Assembly: GCF_017811755.1 (NCBI RefSeq)
Contig: NZ_JADDJF010000003.1
Span: 124,001-188,000 of the forward strand
DNA from: Pararhodobacter sp. SW119
GTDB lineage: Bacteria > Pseudomonadota > Alphaproteobacteria > Rhodobacterales > Rhodobacteraceae
Direction of reading: 5' to 3'
DNA: 64,000 nt
Shown here: in pieces, positions 61,142 to 64,000 of the stretch
Position numbering within the stretch: the first letter of the stretch is position 1
Layout of the letters: the number at the start of each line of letters is the position of its first letter
Notes under the pieces: generated by a model
Told to the model about the DNA's origin: nothing
What the model saw: the letters and a program-made list of their open reading frames with translations, nothing else
The model's database searches: none
Position numbers and translations under genes: made by a program

Positions 61142-61924
61142 ATGGCCGAATATCAGTCGATGCGCGCAGGCTCAGCCGGTGCGCTGGGCGCACGGATAGA
61201 TGCCGGGCTTCGCGCCCATATGAACAAGGTCTACGCCACCATGTCGATCGGCATGGTGATCACGGCGCTGGCCGCCTGGGCGATCGCCGGACTGGCGACC
61301 ACCAGCGACCCGTCGGCGGCGTCCGCGCAGTTGCCGAACGGCACCTACCTGACGGGCCTCGGCATGACCATCTACGCCTCGCCGCTGCGCTGGGTGATCA
61401 TGTTCGCGCCGCTCGCCTTCATCCTGTTCGGCTGGGGGCAGCTGATGCGCCGGGCCTCGGCCGCGGGCGTACAGCTGGGCTTCTTCATCTTCGCCAGCGC
61501 CATTGGCCTGTCGCTCAGCTCGATCTTCATCGTCTTCACCAGCTACTCGATCGTGCAGACCTTCATGGTCACCGCCATCGCCTTCGGCGGACTCAGCCTC
61601 TACGGCTACACCACGAAGCGCGACCTGTCGGGCATGGGCACGTTCCTACTGATGGGCGTGATCGGCGTGATCATCGCGCTGGTGATCAACATCTTCCTGC
61701 AGTCGCCGGCGATGATGTTCGCCATCTCGGTGATCGGCGTGCTGGTCTTTGCCGGCCTGACCGCGTTCCACACGCAGATGATCAAGACCGAATACGTCGC
61801 CCATGCCGCGCAGGGCGACCAGGAATGGCTGGACAAGGCGGCCTATGACGGCGCGCTGGCGCTCTACATCAGCTTCCTGAACATGTTCCAGTTCCTGCTC
61901 ATGTTCCTCGGCCAGCAGGAATAA
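61142..61924 (+). CDS. Bax-inhibitor-1/YccA-family membrane protein
   Basis: This is a 260-aa polytopic protein with seven predicted helices and the family's C-terminal segment (YDGALALYISFLNMFQFLLMFLG). Bacterial relatives (YccA) bind and modulate the FtsH protease. The ATG at 61142 follows GGAGG (61132-61136). A strong terminator follows its stop. Its promoter may be heat-responsive. Confidence 0.92.
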   Translation: MAEYQSMRAGSAGALGARIDAGLRAHMNKVYATMSIGMVITALAAWAIAGLATTSDPSAASAQLPNGTYLTGLGMTIYASPLRWVIMFAPLAFILFGWGQLMRRASAAGVQLGFFIFASAIGLSLSSIFIVFTSYSIVQTFMVTAIAFGGLSLYGYTTKRDLSGMGTFLLMGVIGVIIALVINIFLQSPAMMFAISVIGVLVFAGLTAFHTQMIKTEYVAHAAQGDQEWLDKAAYDGALALYISFLNMFQFLLMFLGQQE

Positions 61925-61942
61925 GCAGTTCTCCAGATGCGA

Positions 61943-61973
61943 AAGGGCCGGCGGTTTCGCCGGCCCTTTTTTC
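61943..61973 (+). terminator. Terminator of the BI-1 gene
   Basis: AAGGGCCGGC (61943-61952), loop GTTTC, GCCGGCCCTT and a T-run. A textbook rho-independent terminator 20 nt after the stop. Confidence 0.9.
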
Positions 61974-62025
61974 ATGCGCGGAAGTCGGTGCCGGGTCTGG
62001 TCGCGCCGCAGGCGGGACAGACCCA

Positions 62026-62067
62026 GTGGCGGCGGCGGGGTGGGCCTGCCCGCCCCGCCGCCGCCAC
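62026..62067. other. Very stable GC hairpin between BI-1 and rpmG
   Basis: GTGGCGGCGGCGGGG (62026-62040) pairs perfectly (15 bp) with 62053-62067 around a 12-nt loop. No U-tract follows on either side. It may act as a barrier between convergent transcripts. Confidence 0.5.
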
Positions 62068-62111
62068 GCCCCCGGTCACAAATGGAATCCTTCAGATACG
62101 AAGGCCGTCAA

Positions 62112-62140
62112 ACGCGAAAGGCCGCCCCCGGGGGCGGCCT
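62112..62140 (-). terminator. Terminator of rpmG
   Basis: AGGCCGCCCCC (62119-62129) pairs with GGGGGCGGCCT (62130-62140); on the minus strand it is followed by TTTCG and TTTG. It ends the rpmG transcript, 26 bp after its stop. Confidence 0.6.
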
Positions 62141-62165
62141 GCGTTCCGTTGGTCGGCAGAATCGA

Positions 62166-62333
62166 TTACTTGATCTTGCCTTCCTTGTATTCGACATGCT
62201 TCCGGGCGACCGGGTCGAATTTGCGGATCGAGAATTTCTCGGTCATCGTGCGGGCGTTCTTCCTGGTCACATAGAAGTGGCCGGTGCCCGCCGTCGAGTT
62301 CAGACGGATCTTGATCGTCGTCGGTTTCGCCAT
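62166..62333 (-). CDS. rpmG: 50S ribosomal protein L33
   Basis: This 55-aa protein has the L33 sequence [20 protein letters not shown], then [14 protein letters not shown] and [18 protein letters not shown]. It is the alphaproteobacterial form without the CxxC zinc cysteines, so it is zinc-independent. The ATG is at 62331-62333. Confidence 0.95.
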   Translation of the reverse strand: MAKPTTIKIRLNSTAGTGHFYVTRKNARTMTEKFSIRKFDPVARKHVEYKEGKIK

Positions 62334-62411
62334 GGGTCTCTCCTGCGCAGGGCAGCGGCGGGCCGCCCGTGGAATCCTGAAAGCCGCCTTTTACGCAAGA
62401 CGGCGCCCGAG

Positions 62412-62843
62412 TCAACCGCCCTTGCCGACCGCGACGAAGCGCAGCATCCCGGCCACACCGCCGCTGCCGCCGTCCTTTTCGTGGTTCGCGCCGTCCAGCA
62501 CCGCGACTTCGGGCAGGTCGAACGGGCTGATCCCGTCGAGGCAGGCGAGGTTGACGCCGTATTCGTTCGGATCGGACCGGCGGCGGTGATGCGTGTAGAT
62601 CCCGCAGTGGCGGCAGAAGTAATGCGCGGCGGTGCCCGTGTTGAATTGATACAGCGTCAGGTCCTCGGCCCCTTGCAGGATCGTGAACCCGTCCAGCGGC
62701 GCCGAAACCGCGATCGCCCCGCGCATGCGGCAGAAAGAGCAGTTGCAGCGCCGGGCCGAATGCAGCCCCTCGGAAAGTTGGACCCGGAACCGGACCGCGC
62801 CGCAGTGGCAGGCGCCCTCGGCGGTGGCGATGTCCAGGTTCAT
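62412..62843 (-). CDS. GFA/CENP-V-family protein
   Basis: This is a 143-aa zinc-binding GFA-family protein with cysteine motifs CHCGAVRF, CNCSFCRMRGA and FCRHCGIYTHH. Named after glutathione-dependent formaldehyde-activating enzyme, most members have unknown substrates. The ATG at 62841-62843 gives the usual N-terminus; upstream in-frame codons run into rnpB and are not protein-coding. Confidence 0.9.
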   Translation of the reverse strand: MNLDIATAEGACHCGAVRFRVQLSEGLHSARRCNCSFCRMRGAIAVSAPLDGFTILQGAEDLTLYQFNTGTAAHYFCRHCGIYTHHRRRSDPNEYGVNLACLDGISPFDLPEVAVLDGANHEKDGGSGGVAGMLRFVAVGKGG

Positions 62844-62887
62844 GCCGGGCTCCTTGCTCTGGTCGGGTCGTCCCGGCGGATCGGCCG

Positions 62888-63292
62888 GTTGCGCGGACGG
62901 CCTGTAAGCCGGATTCTGTTCCGGGGTTGCCCCCGGCGGCGACCATTCATCTGGGCCCGCCGTTGCCGACGGGCTCGAGCTGCCAACCCGGGCCTCAGGG
63001 CTGAAGCGTCCCTGCGGGGATATCGGATAGCTCCGATCACGCCCGCGCGAGGCCCCTATTCGGCATTGCTCCTGGTGGGGCTTGCCGTGCCGGTCCGGTT
63101 GCCCGTCCCGCGGTGGGCTCTTACCCCACCGTTTCACCCTTGCCGCCCGCCCCGAAGGGCGGAAGGCGGTCTGATCTCTGTGGCGCTTTCCCTCGGGTTG
63201 CCCCGGCCGGGCGTTACCCGGCACCGTTGCTTCATGGAGTCCGGACTTTCCTCGGACATTGCTGCCCGCAGCCGCCCGGCCGTCCGCGCCCT
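62888..63292 (-). ncRNA. rnpB: RNase P RNA (bacterial type A)
   Basis: This is the catalytic RNA that trims the 5' leader of tRNAs. The P1 helix pairs 63278-63289 with 62891-62902 (12 bp). On the minus strand the CR-I region GAGGAAAGTCCGGACT (near 63250-63236) and the 3' GAATCCGGCTTACAGG (near 62915-62900) are the universal signatures. Length about 405 nt fits the alphaproteobacterial form. Ends are set by P1 and are good to a few nt. Confidence 0.95.
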
Positions 63293-63348
63293 CTGCAGAT
63301 ATGGGGGGTGCGCCGCCGCGTCAATCCCGTCCCGGACGACCCGGCAAC

Positions 63349-63945
63349 CTAGGCGGCGCCGGCCCAGTCGCGCAGGCGCGCGACGTAGCGGGCCAGGGTG
63401 TCGATCTCCAGGTTGACGCGGTCGCCGGGTTTCACCGCCGCCCAGGTCGTCGCGGTCTTGGTGTGCGGGATCAGGTTGACGCCGAACTCGCAGCCCTCGA
63501 CCTCGTTCACCGTCAGCGAGGTTCCGTTCAGCGCGACCGATCCCTTTGGCGCGATGAACCCGGCCAGGTCGCGCGGCGCGCGAAAGGTCAGCCGCGTGCT
63601 GTCGCCCTCGTCGCGCAGCCCGACGACCTCGGCCATGCCGTCGACATGGCCGGAAACGATGTGCCCGCCCAACTCGTCGCCGACCTTCAACGCGCGCTCG
63701 AGGTTGATCCGCACGCCCTCGGCCCAGGTGTCGAGGTTGGTCTTCGACAGCGTCTCGGCCGAGATCTCGACCTCGAACCAGTCGGGGCCCAGCGCCACAA
63801 CCGTCAGGCAGACCCCGTCACAGGCGATCGACGCGCCGATATCGATCCCGTCGGTATCGTAGCCTGTGGCGATGCGCGCCCGCAGGTCGCCGCGTTTCTT
63901 CGTTGCCACGATTCGGCCGATGTCGGTGATGATTCCGGTAAACAT
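63349..63945 (-). CDS. ribE: Riboflavin synthase alpha chain
   Basis: This dismutates two 6,7-dimethyl-8-ribityllumazines to riboflavin. The 198-aa protein has the duplicated lumazine-binding repeats: MFTGIITDIG and the second copy GGHIVSGHVDG. Also seen are SIACDGVCLTV and SLTVNEVEG. The ATG at 63943-63945 is chosen because MFTGI is the family N-terminus; the in-frame codons upstream lack homology. Confidence 0.95.
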   Translation of the reverse strand: MFTGIITDIGRIVATKKRGDLRARIATGYDTDGIDIGASIACDGVCLTVVALGPDWFEVEISAETLSKTNLDTWAEGVRINLERALKVGDELGGHIVSGHVDGMAEVVGLRDEGDSTRLTFRAPRDLAGFIAPKGSVALNGTSLTVNEVEGCEFGVNLIPHTKTATTWAAVKPGDRVNLEIDTLARYVARLRDWAGAA

Positions 63946-64000
63946 GCGCTTCTCCCCTGCCCTTGCCGGGACAACCTTCACGTTGCGCTCCATACCCCGG

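Noticed and set aside
62844-63224. N-terminal extension of the GFA protein into the rnpB region
   Set aside because: The region is explained by RNase P RNA, and GFA proteins start near the chosen ATG.

Overview
The window is GC-rich, densely coded DNA from a Rhodobacterales-type alphaproteobacterium, close to Rhodobacter/Rhodovulum/roseobacter relatives. The evidence is a photosynthesis gene cluster of the spheroidene type in Rhodobacter order (crtE / crtDC / tspO-crtB-crtI / crtA-bchI-bchD-bchO), a crotonyl-CoA carboxylase/reductase of the ethylmalonyl-CoA pathway, a Fur/Mur regulator of alphaproteobacterial type and an alphaproteobacterial rnpB. The organism, or a recent ancestor, made bacteriochlorophyll a and spheroidene/spheroidenone. 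No phage, insertion sequence, CRISPR array or tRNA was seen.

Layout. 1-10.5 kb is the right end of the photosynthesis cluster; crtE runs off the left edge, and exact TGT-N12-ACA (PpsR/CrtJ-type) dyads sit in both divergent promoter gaps. 10.7-14.4 kb is a sulfur module on the minus strand: two YeeE/YedE half-transporters, a persulfide-dioxygenase-like metallo-beta-lactamase protein and a SulP permease. 14.5-20 kb holds a hydantoinase/racemase pair, accD-folC and a CPBP membrane protease. 20-26.3 kb is a set of CO-dehydrogenase-type maturation genes (coxG, coxD-like MoxR, coxE-like VWA protein, a glutaredoxin-MauE fusion, XdhC, a molybdopterin-binding protein) without the structural coxMSL genes. 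26.4-45.6 kb is mostly core metabolism: mutY, a DUF721 protein, a DsbA-like protein, a CoA-transferase, a D-amino-acid oxidase/amidase operon, ubiH-like, two EamA exporters, fur/mur, eno, an acyltransferase, ccr, gcdH, a trypsin-like protease and hsp20. 45.7-51 kb is a Ugp-like glycerol-3-phosphate/sugar ABC locus beside a phosphodiesterase and a HAD phosphatase. It looks decayed: the binding-protein gene is fused in frame to the tail of a permease, and the DeoR repressor carries an in-frame amber codon. 51-60 kb has a pirin, a glyoxalase-hydrolase fusion, a peptide-binding protein whose two halves look circularly permuted, and an Opp/Dpp-type ABC operon ending in a cyclotransferase-fold gene, with a divergent LysR. 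60-64 kb carries a Bax-inhibitor-1 protein, rpmG, a GFA-family protein, rnpB and ribE.

The most interesting unexplained signal is a family of seven intergenic elements (R1-R7) spread from 10.6 to 55.5 kb. Each has a perfect or near-perfect palindrome of varying sequence. Exactly 15-26 nt from the palindrome centre lies a YAAV-N4-TGAW box. In six of seven a TTAAC/TTGAC motif begins 49-50 nt from the centre; in R1 it begins about one helical turn further out. Two copies share an identical 25-nt tail. Four of the seven lie between convergent genes. I know of no named element with this architecture.
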